From NCBI RefSeq assembly GCF_003610355.1, contig NZ_RAPY01000001.1, positions 2,224,500 through 2,288,499 on the forward strand: a stretch of 64,000 bases of DNA. The letters run 5' to 3'. The DNA is from Sphingobacterium detergens (GTDB lineage: Bacteria; Bacteroidota; Bacteroidia; Sphingobacteriales; Sphingobacteriaceae). Below, piece after piece: positions 36,460-46,343 of the stretch (positions within the stretch are counted from its first letter, which is position 1; every line of letters begins with the position of its first letter). The translations under genes were made by a program, and so were the position numbers. The notes under the pieces were generated by a model. The model was not told where the DNA came from, made no database searches, and was given only the letters and a program-made list of their open reading frames with translations.

Positions 36460-37770
36460 TTAAAAAAGTTCATTACTCTTGAGATCCCTCAGCTGCACAT
36501 TGCGAAAGCTGCCTATGCCCGCAAAGGTGATATTCAGGCCCATGATATAGCCTATCGATTTTTGGTAATTTGTTGTGTACACTTCTTTATTATTGATCAG
36601 CAAACTGACCTTTTTTTCTACTACCCGAAGGGTCAAAATACCGCCCTTTGTGAAGTCATGTCCAAAGGGACGAAGATCATTTTCTTCACCATATTTCTCA
36701 TTTTCAGAAAACTGGTAGCTTGTCCATACCGTACATTCGGGTTTGAAAATGCTAAAAAGATGCTGATCAAATTGTCCATAAATATTTACATCAACTTGTG
36801 AACAACGCACTCCTGTTCGATTCGCAGAAGTCTGCAGCTGAAAAGAAAGTTCGTAGTTATCGCCATTTATACGAGTAGGCTTTATATTTGAAAAAGTAAC
36901 AAAAAAAGTGCGTAGGGTGTCCACTCCTGCCCGGAAGGCATCTACTGCAGATACTGCTATTGCTTGCTCGTCACTTTCCCTAACGGGAGACTGAATCGGA
37001 TACACCCTGACTGTATCAAATTGATTTGCTCCTGTAATTGACCAACCTTTAGTCTGCAGATACACATATCCCGTATCGATTACTTTATTTCGATACCTCA
37101 ATTTTGGATAGTACCTTCCTGGCACCTGATAGTAATGTGTAAGTAAGGGATTCAAAAATTGCTTTCTCTTTGATCGACCATCCGCAAAGTCAATAGAAAA
37201 ATTTTTAAAAGAATCTGTTAGCGGTTGTTTTGCGACCAATTTAAAAATTGCCGAATGAGGTGTAATTCCATTCGGATTGAGGCACACCAATTGGACTACG
37301 TCCATTTTAACGTCTTTTTTTTCTAAAGGTTTTAAAACAATTAACGTTAGGATAAAAGCCAAGCCTAAAAATGTGGCGGACATCAACCAAATCCTTCGAT
37401 TTTTATTCCGAACATCGGGTACGTATTCCCTATTTGAAACTTTGGGTCTATCAAGTTCAGGTATGGTCGCATCCCGATTTTCAAAATCGTCCCAATCCTT
37501 GTAACCAATGAATTGGGCAAGCGCATCCCGGGTTGCTTTTTGGGGGTAGTAGCGTTCCGAAGTTTTAAACTTTCCAAAGATCCGTTTGAGTGTACTTTCA
37601 CTTAAACGGATTTTTGTCTTTCGTGCGAGTTGTCTACTTAAGTTAATATAGTCGCTATTCGTCCACTCAGCGATCCGCTTTTCTCCAATCATATCTGCTA
37701 TCATTTGACAACAGACATCAAGGTTTTTGAAAAACGATGAATTTACGGCTTGTTCAGATTGGTCTTTCAT
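36460..37770 (-). CDS. Membrane-anchored protein with DNA-binding-like N-terminal domain
   Basis: The 436-residue protein begins without a signal peptide. Residues about 15-110 form a domain seen in many Bacteroidota proteins (LSRQLARKTKIRLSESTLKR, then IFGKFKTSERYYPQ and IGYKDWDDFE), which resembles a helix-turn-helix-like module. One membrane helix follows (about 127-146, IWLMSATFLGLAFILTLIVL), then an extracytoplasmic part with a PKD-like segment and a concanavalin-like C-terminus (GILTLRVVEKKVSLLINNKEVY). Such a layout could be a membrane-tethered regulator sensing a ligand outside; that is inference. It is divergent from the SusC gene of the fucose locus, 187 bp away. Confidence 0.75.
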   Translation of the reverse strand: MKDQSEQAVNSSFFKNLDVCCQMIADMIGEKRIAEWTNSDYINLSRQLARKTKIRLSESTLKRIFGKFKTSERYYPQKATRDALAQFIGYKDWDDFENRDATIPELDRPKVSNREYVPDVRNKNRRIWLMSATFLGLAFILTLIVLKPLEKKDVKMDVVQLVCLNPNGITPHSAIFKLVAKQPLTDSFKNFSIDFADGRSKRKQFLNPLLTHYYQVPGRYYPKLRYRNKVIDTGYVYLQTKGWSITGANQFDTVRVYPIQSPVRESDEQAIAVSAVDAFRAGVDTLRTFFVTFSNIKPTRINGDNYELSFQLQTSANRTGVRCSQVDVNIYGQFDQHLFSIFKPECTVWTSYQFSENEKYGEENDLRPFGHDFTKGGILTLRVVEKKVSLLINNKEVYTTNYQKSIGYIMGLNITFAGIGSFRNVQLRDLKSNELF

Positions 37771-37957
37771 TAACGATAACTGATTGTTTTATAAATACTT
37801 AAACTGCTCAAACATTTGGACAACACTTTGAACAGGACAAGATTGTAATCTGTCGTTGAACCCTTTATAATTTTACTAAACTAAACAAAACTTAAATCAG
37901 GTTGGCGAATAACAATCTTTTTAAAAGTTAACCAAATATAAACGAAAACATAAATAA
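37771..37957. promoter_or_regulatory. Divergent promoter region of the fucose-type locus
   Basis: This A/T-rich gap contains overlapping CTAAA units (ACTAAACTAAACAAAACTTA around 37875-37894) about 65 bp before the SusC gene. They resemble the CTAAAC half of the 28-bp repeat at 8650 and 31211. No exact TAnnTTTG is seen. Confidence 0.3.
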
Positions 37958-40900
37958 ATGAAAAGAAAACTATTACTATTGGCTATGTTTTTGGTCTTGC
38001 AATATGCTGCATTGGCTCAAAGCAGAGAGGTGAAGGGCAAGGTTGTTGATGCTGTTACACAGCGGCCGCTTTCCGGTGTTAGTATAACGGCTGAGGGCGC
38101 AAAGGAGGGGACAAGTAGCAATGCCGAAGGTATGTTCAGTCTGGACGTGCCAACAAAGACCTCGAATATCCGTGTGAGTTATATCGGTTATCAAGCACAG
38201 ACTGTTCGACTTACCGGCGAAAATTTGCTGATTACCTTGACTAGCCAACAAAATGAATTAAGTGAAGTTGTTGTTGTCGGTTATGGCACCCAAAAGAAAA
38301 AAGACGTCACGGGCTCCATTTCTACCATCGGAGCTAAAGATATCGGCGGACGACAAACCGTACAAATTTCCGAATCTTTGCAGGGTGCTGTACCCGGGGT
38401 TTCGGTGACACGCTCAAATGGTGCGCCGGGTGCTGGATCGAGTATTTTGATACGCGGTATTACTTCCTTGAACAACAACTCTCCACTTATTATTGTTGAC
38501 GGGGTTCCAGTAAGCAATATCGACAATATCAATCCCAATGACGTCGATAACATTAGCGTTTTAAAGGATGCTTCTTCGGCTTCCATCTATGGTTCAAGAG
38601 GAGCTGCCGGCGTAATTTTGGTAACAACCAAACGAGGAAAAAGTGGCAAAAGTAGCTTGGATTATACCTTCGAATATGGCCTACAAAAAGCTACCGCAAT
38701 GCCTGAGTACGTAGGAATACAGGATTATTTCCGCTATTTCAACGAAAGGTCAAGAAATGATGGTGGTACCAATATCCGAACTGATGAATTTATCGACACG
38801 TATTTAGAAAACAACGCCAAAGATCCCGACGCTTTTCCCAACACCAATTGGCAAGATGTAATTTTCCACAAAAAATATGCGCCGCGCAAGCGCCATGATT
38901 TAGTCCTAACGAGTGGTACCGAAAAGTTAAAAACCAAGGCTTCATTTGGATATGCTAACTCAGATGCCCTATATGACAATTACAATTATGAGCGTTTTTT
39001 GTTCCGCCTAAACAATGACCTTCAGATCAGTTCAACATTGTCAGCCAATGTCGATCTTTCCTATAAGCGGACCAATACACAAACGCCGACCTACAATCCG
39101 GTTTACGATTCACGTATTTATCCGGCATTTTACGATGATTATTATAGCGACGGACGATATGCCCCTGGTAAGGAAGGCGCCAATCCCATTGCCAATGTAT
39201 TAGAAGGCGGTACTGCAGATGGTAAACTCAACCAACTTCAAGGTCGTATCGGTTTAAATTATAAGCCTACCAAGGGCTTAACGCTATCAGCGCTCATCTC
39301 CCCTACCTTTGATTTTGATAAAAGTAAAACCTATAACAAACAGATAAAGTATTACGATAAGGAGGACCATGCGCGACAAATCTACGTTCGTGGTGCGTCT
39401 ACTACCTTGTCCGAATCACGAACCGAACGCTACACAATCAATGGGCAGTTGCTTGCCAACTATACAGCAAGTATTGCCAATGACCATCATCTGGACGCAC
39501 TAATTGGCTACGAAGAAAATTACGACAATACGGAAAACCTTGGCGCCGCCCGGGATGGATTTCCGCTATTGGGATATCCCTACCTTGATGCCGGAAGCAC
39601 CCAGCTTTGGAGCAATTCTGGCAACGCAAGAGAAGCAGGCTTACATTCCTACTTCTCGCGCTTGCAATATAACTACAAAAACAAATACTACTTGCAGGGA
39701 AATATTCGTATCGACCAGTCCTCCCGTTTTGCGAACGAATATAGGACCGCAACCTTTCCTTCCTTTTCAGGTGGTTGGGTTCTTAGCAAAGAAAAGTTTT
39801 TGAAGGGTATACGTTCGATCAATTTCTTGCGCCTGAGAGGGGGCTGGGGACGCGCCGGAAACGAGCGAATCGGTGATTATCCATACCAAGCAAATCTGAC
39901 AACTACCACCGCACTAGTATACCAAAACGGTGTTGTTGTACCTGTAGTGGGTGCCGGTCAGCAAGTCTATGCCATTCCAGACATTAGCTGGGAGACCACA
40001 CAAAGTACCGATATCGGACTAGATGCCTCATTTTTCGACAGCAGACTGAATATCGCTGCAACCTATTATCGCAAAAAAACATTTGACATCCTCTTACCCT
40101 TAGATATTCCATTGTATGTCGGCTATGACAAACCAGATCAAAATGCTGGAACATTGGCCGTCAATGGTTGGGAATTTGAAGCGACCTGGAAATCAAAACT
40201 TGGTCAAGTGGAGTATAGTATTGCAGTCAATGCTTCCGATGCAAAAAGCAGAATTGGGGATCTAAAAGGCACACAGACACTGGGCGATCAGCTTATCAGA
40301 AAAGGTAGTGAATACAACGAATGGTTTGGCTACCGCTATGATGGAATTTTTCAAAATGCGGCCGAAGTGACTGCAGGACCAGTAGCCAATGCGTCGACCA
40401 AGCCGGGTGATTTTCGGTTTGAAGACATAAACGGAGATGGTAAGATCACACCTGATGATAAGGTCACCCTTGGAGGAGCTTTGCCAAGATACCAATTTGG
40501 TGGAAATATCAGACTGGATTACAAGGGATTTGATTTTGCTTTGGTATTTCAGGGTGTAGGAAAAAAATTAACAAGAAGAACCTCCGAGTCCATACAACCA
40601 TTTTTGAGTGCATTTGGCAACGTACCAGCCGAAATGGTAGGCAAGTTTTGGAGCGCCAACAATACCGAAGCACAAAATTTAGCAGCCTTTTACCCAAGAT
40701 TATCCAATAATTCAAACCCACAAAATTATGCACTTTCAAATCATTGGTTGATGAACGGCTCCTACTTCCGATTGAAAAATCTCACTTTAGGTTATACCCT
40801 TAAACAAAAATTTATCAACAAAGTAGGCTTGCAGTCCCTTAGATTATTCGCTTCAGCCAATGATCTGTTTTCACTCAGCCATTTTCCGAAGTACATAGAT

Positions 40901-40969
40901 CCTGAAGCTGGCGATTTTGCCTATCCCATTGTCACCACCTACATGGTCGGTGCAAGCGTTAGTTTTTAA
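37958..40969 (+). CDS. SusC/RagA-family TonB-linked outer-membrane receptor
   Basis: The 1003-residue protein is complete: signal peptide (QYAALAQS), carboxypeptidase-regulatory-like domain (about 23-95), the SusC-typical SEVVVVGYGTQKKKDVTG, a plug with PLIIVDGVPVSN and SSASIYGSRGAAGVILV, and a barrel ending in TYMVGASVSF. There is no STN domain, so it is not of the FecR-signalling type. It should import the oligosaccharide released by the locus enzymes, together with the SusD protein after it (40-bp gap). Confidence 0.97.
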   Translation: MKRKLLLLAMFLVLQYAALAQSREVKGKVVDAVTQRPLSGVSITAEGAKEGTSSNAEGMFSLDVPTKTSNIRVSYIGYQAQTVRLTGENLLITLTSQQNELSEVVVVGYGTQKKKDVTGSISTIGAKDIGGRQTVQISESLQGAVPGVSVTRSNGAPGAGSSILIRGITSLNNNSPLIIVDGVPVSNIDNINPNDVDNISVLKDASSASIYGSRGAAGVILVTTKRGKSGKSSLDYTFEYGLQKATAMPEYVGIQDYFRYFNERSRNDGGTNIRTDEFIDTYLENNAKDPDAFPNTNWQDVIFHKKYAPRKRHDLVLTSGTEKLKTKASFGYANSDALYDNYNYERFLFRLNNDLQISSTLSANVDLSYKRTNTQTPTYNPVYDSRIYPAFYDDYYSDGRYAPGKEGANPIANVLEGGTADGKLNQLQGRIGLNYKPTKGLTLSALISPTFDFDKSKTYNKQIKYYDKEDHARQIYVRGASTTLSESRTERYTINGQLLANYTASIANDHHLDALIGYEENYDNTENLGAARDGFPLLGYPYLDAGSTQLWSNSGNAREAGLHSYFSRLQYNYKNKYYLQGNIRIDQSSRFANEYRTATFPSFSGGWVLSKEKFLKGIRSINFLRLRGGWGRAGNERIGDYPYQANLTTTTALVYQNGVVVPVVGAGQQVYAIPDISWETTQSTDIGLDASFFDSRLNIAATYYRKKTFDILLPLDIPLYVGYDKPDQNAGTLAVNGWEFEATWKSKLGQVEYSIAVNASDAKSRIGDLKGTQTLGDQLIRKGSEYNEWFGYRYDGIFQNAAEVTAGPVANASTKPGDFRFEDINGDGKITPDDKVTLGGALPRYQFGGNIRLDYKGFDFALVFQGVGKKLTRRTSESIQPFLSAFGNVPAEMVGKFWSANNTEAQNLAAFYPRLSNNSNPQNYALSNHWLMNGSYFRLKNLTLGYTLKQKFINKVGLQSLRLFASANDLFSLSHFPKYIDPEAGDFAYPIVTTYMVGASVSF

Positions 40970-41009
40970 TCAGTCAGAAAACCAACATCATAATTATACA
41001 CACAATCCG

Positions 41010-42686
41010 ATGAGAAAGATATTCATTTTTATGACATTAGGATTAATGTCGTGCAATAAACTAGACCTAAATCCACTAACTGGTCCATCAACAGGTACTT
41101 TTTATGCAAATCAAGCCGAGCTGGAATTAGCGGTTAATGATTTGTATCGATCCGTTTTCTGGGAGAATGACAATGAGCTATTTAGCGACAACGACTGGCA
41201 TCGCGCACAGTTGACCAATGCAGTCATTGGTGGAACAATGAATGCCGACAACACGACCGTACAAACCTATTGGCTCAACTGCTATAAGGCTATTGCCAGA
41301 GCCTGCTCCTTTCTGGAAAATAAGGACCGTGCCGCAGGTAATACACCCGCAGCCGTACTCACAAGGCTTGAAGCTGAAATGCGATTGATTCGAGCATATC
41401 AATACGCCAGATTGATCACTCATTTTGGAGATGTTCCCTTTATTACCAAAACACTGAGCTTGGAAGAAGCCGGCAGCATTACCAAAACAGATCGAACAAA
41501 AATTGCGGACTTTATCTTTTCAGAACTGGATTTTGCTGCTGCCAACCTTCCAGCCAACTATCTCAATTCAGATATTAAAAGGCTGACCAAAGGAGTTGCT
41601 CTTTCAGTCAAGGCAAGGACGGCCCTATATTTAGGCAAATACGATCTAGCGAGAGATGCAGCACAAGGAGTCATGACATTGGCAAAGGCAGGTATCTATG
41701 CCCTTAACTCAAGTTTCAGGGACTTATTTTTAAAATCCGGTGAAACTAGCAAAGAGCTTATTTTAAGCATCCCAAGAGATCAGGCTCAAAAAGTTTTCAA
41801 CGGTTCAGAATATGTCAAAGATTTTTTATCTCGGACAACAGGCGGATATGGTGCTGATCTTCCCACCAGAGATGTCGTGGATGCTTTTGAATGTACAGAC
41901 GGTCTGCCTATCGATGAGTCGCCACATTATAATCCGTTAGATCCTTTTAAAAACCGGGATCCGCGTCTAGGAGCAACTGTTGTAGAATTTAATTCCTATT
42001 GGCTGGGCAACAATTACAATCCCCATCCCGATTCTTTACAGGTGTGGAGCAATAAACTAGGCCGTAAAGTGACCAATAACGATAGCCGGGCCGTCGCACA
42101 GTTTGCCAGTTATACAGGTTTCCTCTGGAAAAAGGGAATTGATCAAACTTGGGCTGATCGCTTGGTTGAAGACCAAGATATCTACATTATCCGTTATTCC
42201 GAGATGCTGTTGACCTACGCCGAAGCGAAGATTGAGCGTAACGAAATTGATGCAACAGTGCTTGACGCCCTCAATCAGGTTCGCGCGCGAGCTTATGGGG
42301 TCTCCGTTTCTCAAACCACTTCTTACCCTGCTGTAACAAGCATGGAACAAGCTGAATTACGGAAAATTGTCCGTCGCGAAAGGCGAGTCGAATTTGTTCG
42401 TGAAGGACTCCGGTATATGGACCTGATCCGATGGAAAATCGCCGAAAAAGCGCTGTCTAGGCCTGTCATCGGACTCCCCGACCCTATCGCCCAAAATAGG
42501 TCAAAATGGCCTTTTCCGGGTGTCACCCCCATCGATGATGATGGCATTGCAGATTACAGCATTTTTGGTACGGATATCAAAATTCTCAACGAACGGAAAT
42601 TCGATAAAACCAAACAGTATCTGTGGCCAATTCCAGCAATCGAGCGCCGTCAAAATCCAAATATTGAACAAAATCCAAATTATTAA
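41010..42686 (+). CDS. SusD/RagB family outer-membrane lipoprotein
   Basis: The 558-residue protein starts at the ATG at 41010, which opens a lipoprotein signal (MRKIFIFMTLGLMSCNKLDL). An upstream in-frame ATG at 40917 lies inside the SusC gene and would give an implausible leader. The helical SusD core and the C-terminal RagB segment (IIRYSEMLLTYAEAKIERN; RRERRVEFVREGLRYMDLIRW; YLWPIPAIERRQNPNIEQNP) are complete. It binds glycan at the cell surface for the SusC partner. Confidence 0.95.
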   Translation: MRKIFIFMTLGLMSCNKLDLNPLTGPSTGTFYANQAELELAVNDLYRSVFWENDNELFSDNDWHRAQLTNAVIGGTMNADNTTVQTYWLNCYKAIARACSFLENKDRAAGNTPAAVLTRLEAEMRLIRAYQYARLITHFGDVPFITKTLSLEEAGSITKTDRTKIADFIFSELDFAAANLPANYLNSDIKRLTKGVALSVKARTALYLGKYDLARDAAQGVMTLAKAGIYALNSSFRDLFLKSGETSKELILSIPRDQAQKVFNGSEYVKDFLSRTTGGYGADLPTRDVVDAFECTDGLPIDESPHYNPLDPFKNRDPRLGATVVEFNSYWLGNNYNPHPDSLQVWSNKLGRKVTNNDSRAVAQFASYTGFLWKKGIDQTWADRLVEDQDIYIIRYSEMLLTYAEAKIERNEIDATVLDALNQVRARAYGVSVSQTTSYPAVTSMEQAELRKIVRRERRVEFVREGLRYMDLIRWKIAEKALSRPVIGLPDPIAQNRSKWPFPGVTPIDDDGIADYSIFGTDIKILNERKFDKTKQYLWPIPAIERRQNPNIEQNPNY

Positions 42687-42692
42687 AACAAT

Positions 42693-43931
42693 ATGATAAA
42701 AAATATCAGCATATTCAAGATTACCTTTTTGCTAATAAGTATGGCATTATATCAGTTGGTGTCGGCACAAAAAAACAGCTCGGTACCCACCTACCTTGCT
42801 CATTATAAGGAATTATATCAAAAAAACCCACAATTAGCCGCACAAAAATGGTTTAATGATGCCCGATATGGACTTTTCGTGCACTGGGGAGCCTCTACTT
42901 ACTATGAAAAAGGCGAATGGAACATGTTTTACGCTCCGATTCCCATCCATGAATATAAAGAACAGGCCATGAAGTTTAAGGGCGAAAAATTTAACGCCGA
43001 CAGCTTGGTCCATCTTGCCAAAGATGCACAGATGCGTTATATCACCTTTGTGGTACAGCATCACGATGGCTTTGCGTTGTATGATTCAAAAGCCTGGCCA
43101 TTCAATAGTATGAAGGCAGCATCACATCGCGACTTTTTAAAAGAACTTGTCCTAGCCTGCCAAAAAGAAGGAATCGGCTTGTTTATCTATTATTCTTTGG
43201 GGATCAACTGGACACACCCTTTTTACCTCACAAAAGCGTATTACAATGAAGCGAGGCCTGCATACAAAAACGAACAGCCCGAAATCAGGTTCAAAGACAA
43301 GTCGGACTTCCTCTATTATTGGAACACCGTGAAAGCCCAAATTACTGAACTGTGCACCCAATATGGCACTATTGCAGGCTTTTGGTTTGATCCAATTGGA
43401 GGGGCTTATACCAACCCCGATTTATTTGACATACAAGCAATTTACGACCAGATCCATTCATTACAACCACAAGCATTGATTTCGTTCAAAACAGGTTTTA
43501 ATGGAAACGAGGATTTTATCTCTTGCGAACATGAAATAAAATCACTCACCAGCCTGATGCGCAAAGTACAAGGTGAAAAGACAGCTATGTTGGCAGATAA
43601 AGCATGGCAGTCCAATCGATCTAAAAAAGCCGAAATGTGTACTACAATGCAGAACATGGGCTGGGGTTACGAAAGCAGAGCGAAACACAAAACGGCCCAA
43701 GAAGTATGGGCCATACTAGAAAATACCGCTGCAAATAATGCCAATCTGCTTTTGAATATCGGTCCCTATCCAGACGGATCCATTGTACCGATAGACCGTC
43801 AGGTGCTGACCGAGATTGGTAAACGCATCAAAAAAGAAGGATTTCCAAAATTAAATACAAGTACCTATATGGACTATCGCGATGGCGGAAGCAAACAAAT
43901 TACAGACAGAGATTTAGAGACAGCAAAATAA
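42693..43931 (+). CDS. GH29 alpha-L-fucosidase
   Basis: The 412-residue protein has a signal peptide (YQLVSAQ). The GH29 barrel is clear: FVHWGASTYYEKGEWNMFY near the start, VVQHHDGFALYDSK and GFWFDPIGG with nucleophile Asp233. In the more common form the motif is WFDG; here Asp is followed by Pro. It is short, with no C-terminal beta-sandwich beyond residue 412. It starts six bp after the SusD gene. Fucose release from host or algal glycans is the likely role. Confidence 0.92.
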   Translation: MIKNISIFKITFLLISMALYQLVSAQKNSSVPTYLAHYKELYQKNPQLAAQKWFNDARYGLFVHWGASTYYEKGEWNMFYAPIPIHEYKEQAMKFKGEKFNADSLVHLAKDAQMRYITFVVQHHDGFALYDSKAWPFNSMKAASHRDFLKELVLACQKEGIGLFIYYSLGINWTHPFYLTKAYYNEARPAYKNEQPEIRFKDKSDFLYYWNTVKAQITELCTQYGTIAGFWFDPIGGAYTNPDLFDIQAIYDQIHSLQPQALISFKTGFNGNEDFISCEHEIKSLTSLMRKVQGEKTAMLADKAWQSNRSKKAEMCTTMQNMGWGYESRAKHKTAQEVWAILENTAANNANLLLNIGPYPDGSIVPIDRQVLTEIGKRIKKEGFPKLNTSTYMDYRDGGSKQITDRDLETAK

Positions 43932-43952
43932 TTATATATACGCAACAGACAG

Positions 43953-46331
43953 ATGAAATTAAGATCAATAGTACAGCAGAGTGCATTTTTGGGCACATTC
44001 CTATTTCTAAGCATACAAGCCAGCGCGCAAACTAAGCCTTTACAGATAAGTGGTGTATATCCTCACCTGGCCACCTTCAATGAGGGCTGGCCCAAAACTG
44101 AACAAGAAAAAAAGAAAGGTGGCCAAGGTTATGAAAATGGTATCGGTGCCATTACTCCATGGGCCGGAAAACTCTGGATGGTGACCTATTCACCTCATGA
44201 ACCTCATGGCAGTGCAGACAAGCTCTATAGCATCGATCAAAATCTAACAGTGACAATTCATCCCGAAAGTATTGGTGGCACCCCGGCCAATCGAATGATT
44301 CATCGAGAGTCGAATCAATTGATTACCAGTAATTATTTTATAGACGACAAAGGTAAAGTGCGCGTCATCCCCTTCACGGTGATGCCGGGGCGGATGACCG
44401 CCACTGCCCGGCACCTCAATGATCCCAAAAATAAGGTCTATTTTTACGACATGGAAGGGATGCTTTACGAAGTGAACGTCAATAGCCTTGCTGTTAACAA
44501 GCTCTTTCACAAGCCCGTACCAGGCTGGCACGGCAAAGGTGCCTATACGGCCCAAAACAGGTTGGTGGTAGCCAATAATGGCGAAGAGGCCGTTTTTAAA
44601 ATCGGGAAAGATATGCTTAAAGCAGGAAGTCCGCCACAGCATGAGGAAGACAAAGGCGTGTTAGCCAGCTGGGATGGCAAAAATTGGAAAATAATCGAAC
44701 GCCGGCAATTTACAGATGTCACAGGACCAGGTGGTATTTACGGAAACCCTGACAACAAAGCTCCTTTGTGGAGTATTGGTTGGGATAAGCGTTCGGTGCT
44801 GCTTAAACTGCTGGACAATGGCCAGTGGTACACCTATCGTCTTCCAAAAGCAGCCCATACCTACGACCATCGCGGCGGCTGGTATACCGAATGGCCTCGT
44901 ATACGGGAGGTGGGCAATGGCAAAATGCTGATGGATATGCATGCCATGATGTACGACTTTCCAAAGACTTTTTCCAGGACCAATAGTGGCGGTATTAGAC
45001 CGCTCAACAGTCACTTACGTTATATCCCCGACTTCTGCAGCTGGAACGATCAAATCGTTATCGCAACCGATGAGACCACTGTTCTCGAAAATCCATTGGC
45101 CGGCCGTTCGCAATCCAATTTGTGGTTTGGTCAATGGAATGACCTCCAAACCTGGGGTAGTCCTACGGGCTGGGGTGGTCCGTGGATGAAAGATGAGGTT
45201 AAAGCCAACATCGCCTCTGACCCTTACCTGATTAATGGTTTTGATCAAAAGGTGCTTCACCTGCTCACAGATAAAGCAACCAATCTTACGATCCAAGTTG
45301 ATGAAAAAGGAAACAACCATTGGAAAAATTATAAAACAATATCCTTAAAAGGCAATATTTATCAGTATTACCTATTACCCGCTGACCTTAAAGCCAACTG
45401 GATACGCTTCAAAACAGACAAGGATTGTCAAGCGACCGCCTTTATGCATTTTACAAATAAGCCTCATGCCGCCAATACCAATATGTTCAAGGCACTGGCT
45501 GACATCAACAGTTCTGCTGCTATTCATGCCAATATTATTCGGCCATCCAATTTCAATAAAAATCTTCAGGTATTGCAGACGGACACAAAGAGATATTCCG
45601 AGATCACGGAAAACCTTACTGTAGCTCGAAACCCAGTTGATAGTAGCGACCAGCTTCTGCGCCTTGGAAAATTTGTTAAGGGCTACAGCATTGACGATGC
45701 CTCAATTATCATAAATGATGGCACTGGTACTTTCCGTATTCCCAAAGGTTCTGCTCATTATGAAGACTTTGCTTATCGCGATAAGCGAGAGATTGAGTCG
45801 GAGAGATTTATGCTCAATATCAGTGGTACTTTCTATGAAGTAGGGCGAGAAAGCGGTTTTCTTGCACTTCGTCCTGTGACCACACACAACAAAAAAATTG
45901 TAGACTTCTGTACCTGGAGAGGATTGTTGATATTCAGTGGAGCCCGAAAAGATGCACAACCTGACGGTCAGTATTTTGGTGATCACGGTAATGGACTGTG
46001 GTATGGTGCTGTGGATGATATGTGGAAAATGGGCAAACCTGTTGGAGTGGGAGCCGTATGGAAAAATACACGCGTTAAAGCCCACAGTCCCTCACTTCCC
46101 TATCTAATGACAGGCTACGACCAAAAATCAGTCAAGCTCAGTGCGGACAAGGACACCTATATTACCCTAGAAGTAGACTTTGATCTTACGGGCTTCAGTA
46201 CATACAAAACCATCCATATCCCAGCGAAGACTACTATTGAGCATCAATTTCCGAAGGGTTTTAGTGCACATTGGGTCAGGGCAGTTTCAGATCAGGATTG
46301 CCAGGCGACGGTTTCATTTATCTATCAATAA
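43953..46331 (+). CDS. Secreted protein of unknown function with an internal duplication
   Basis: The 792-residue protein has a signal peptide (IQASAQT). I do not recognise a known family. The first part has repeated Trp/Tyr-rich beta strands (GKLWMVTYSPHEPHG; KVYFYDMEGMLYEVN), suggesting a propeller. Two related segments occur: residues about 387-510 (NLWFGQWNDLQTWGSPTG, PYLINGFDQK, DKDCQATAFM) and about 679-792 (GLWYGAVDDMWKMGKPVG, PYLMTGYDQK, DQDCQATVSF). They share spacing and many residues, so a module was duplicated. It sits between the fucosidase and MFS genes with 21- and 12-bp gaps, so it belongs to this operon. Confidence 0.85.
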   Translation: MKLRSIVQQSAFLGTFLFLSIQASAQTKPLQISGVYPHLATFNEGWPKTEQEKKKGGQGYENGIGAITPWAGKLWMVTYSPHEPHGSADKLYSIDQNLTVTIHPESIGGTPANRMIHRESNQLITSNYFIDDKGKVRVIPFTVMPGRMTATARHLNDPKNKVYFYDMEGMLYEVNVNSLAVNKLFHKPVPGWHGKGAYTAQNRLVVANNGEEAVFKIGKDMLKAGSPPQHEEDKGVLASWDGKNWKIIERRQFTDVTGPGGIYGNPDNKAPLWSIGWDKRSVLLKLLDNGQWYTYRLPKAAHTYDHRGGWYTEWPRIREVGNGKMLMDMHAMMYDFPKTFSRTNSGGIRPLNSHLRYIPDFCSWNDQIVIATDETTVLENPLAGRSQSNLWFGQWNDLQTWGSPTGWGGPWMKDEVKANIASDPYLINGFDQKVLHLLTDKATNLTIQVDEKGNNHWKNYKTISLKGNIYQYYLLPADLKANWIRFKTDKDCQATAFMHFTNKPHAANTNMFKALADINSSAAIHANIIRPSNFNKNLQVLQTDTKRYSEITENLTVARNPVDSSDQLLRLGKFVKGYSIDDASIIINDGTGTFRIPKGSAHYEDFAYRDKREIESERFMLNISGTFYEVGRESGFLALRPVTTHNKKIVDFCTWRGLLIFSGARKDAQPDGQYFGDHGNGLWYGAVDDMWKMGKPVGVGAVWKNTRVKAHSPSLPYLMTGYDQKSVKLSADKDTYITLEVDFDLTGFSTYKTIHIPAKTTIEHQFPKGFSAHWVRAVSDQDCQATVSFIYQ

Positions 46332-46343
46332 ATTGGATGCAGT

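Noticed and set aside
36382..36801. A 139-codon plus-strand frame
   Set aside because: It is antisense to the end of the membrane-anchored protein gene, has no domain and no promoter; the minus-strand protein is clearly the real one.
40917..41009. An upstream in-frame start for the SusD gene
   Set aside because: It lies inside the SusC gene; the ATG at 41010 starts exactly at the lipoprotein signal.
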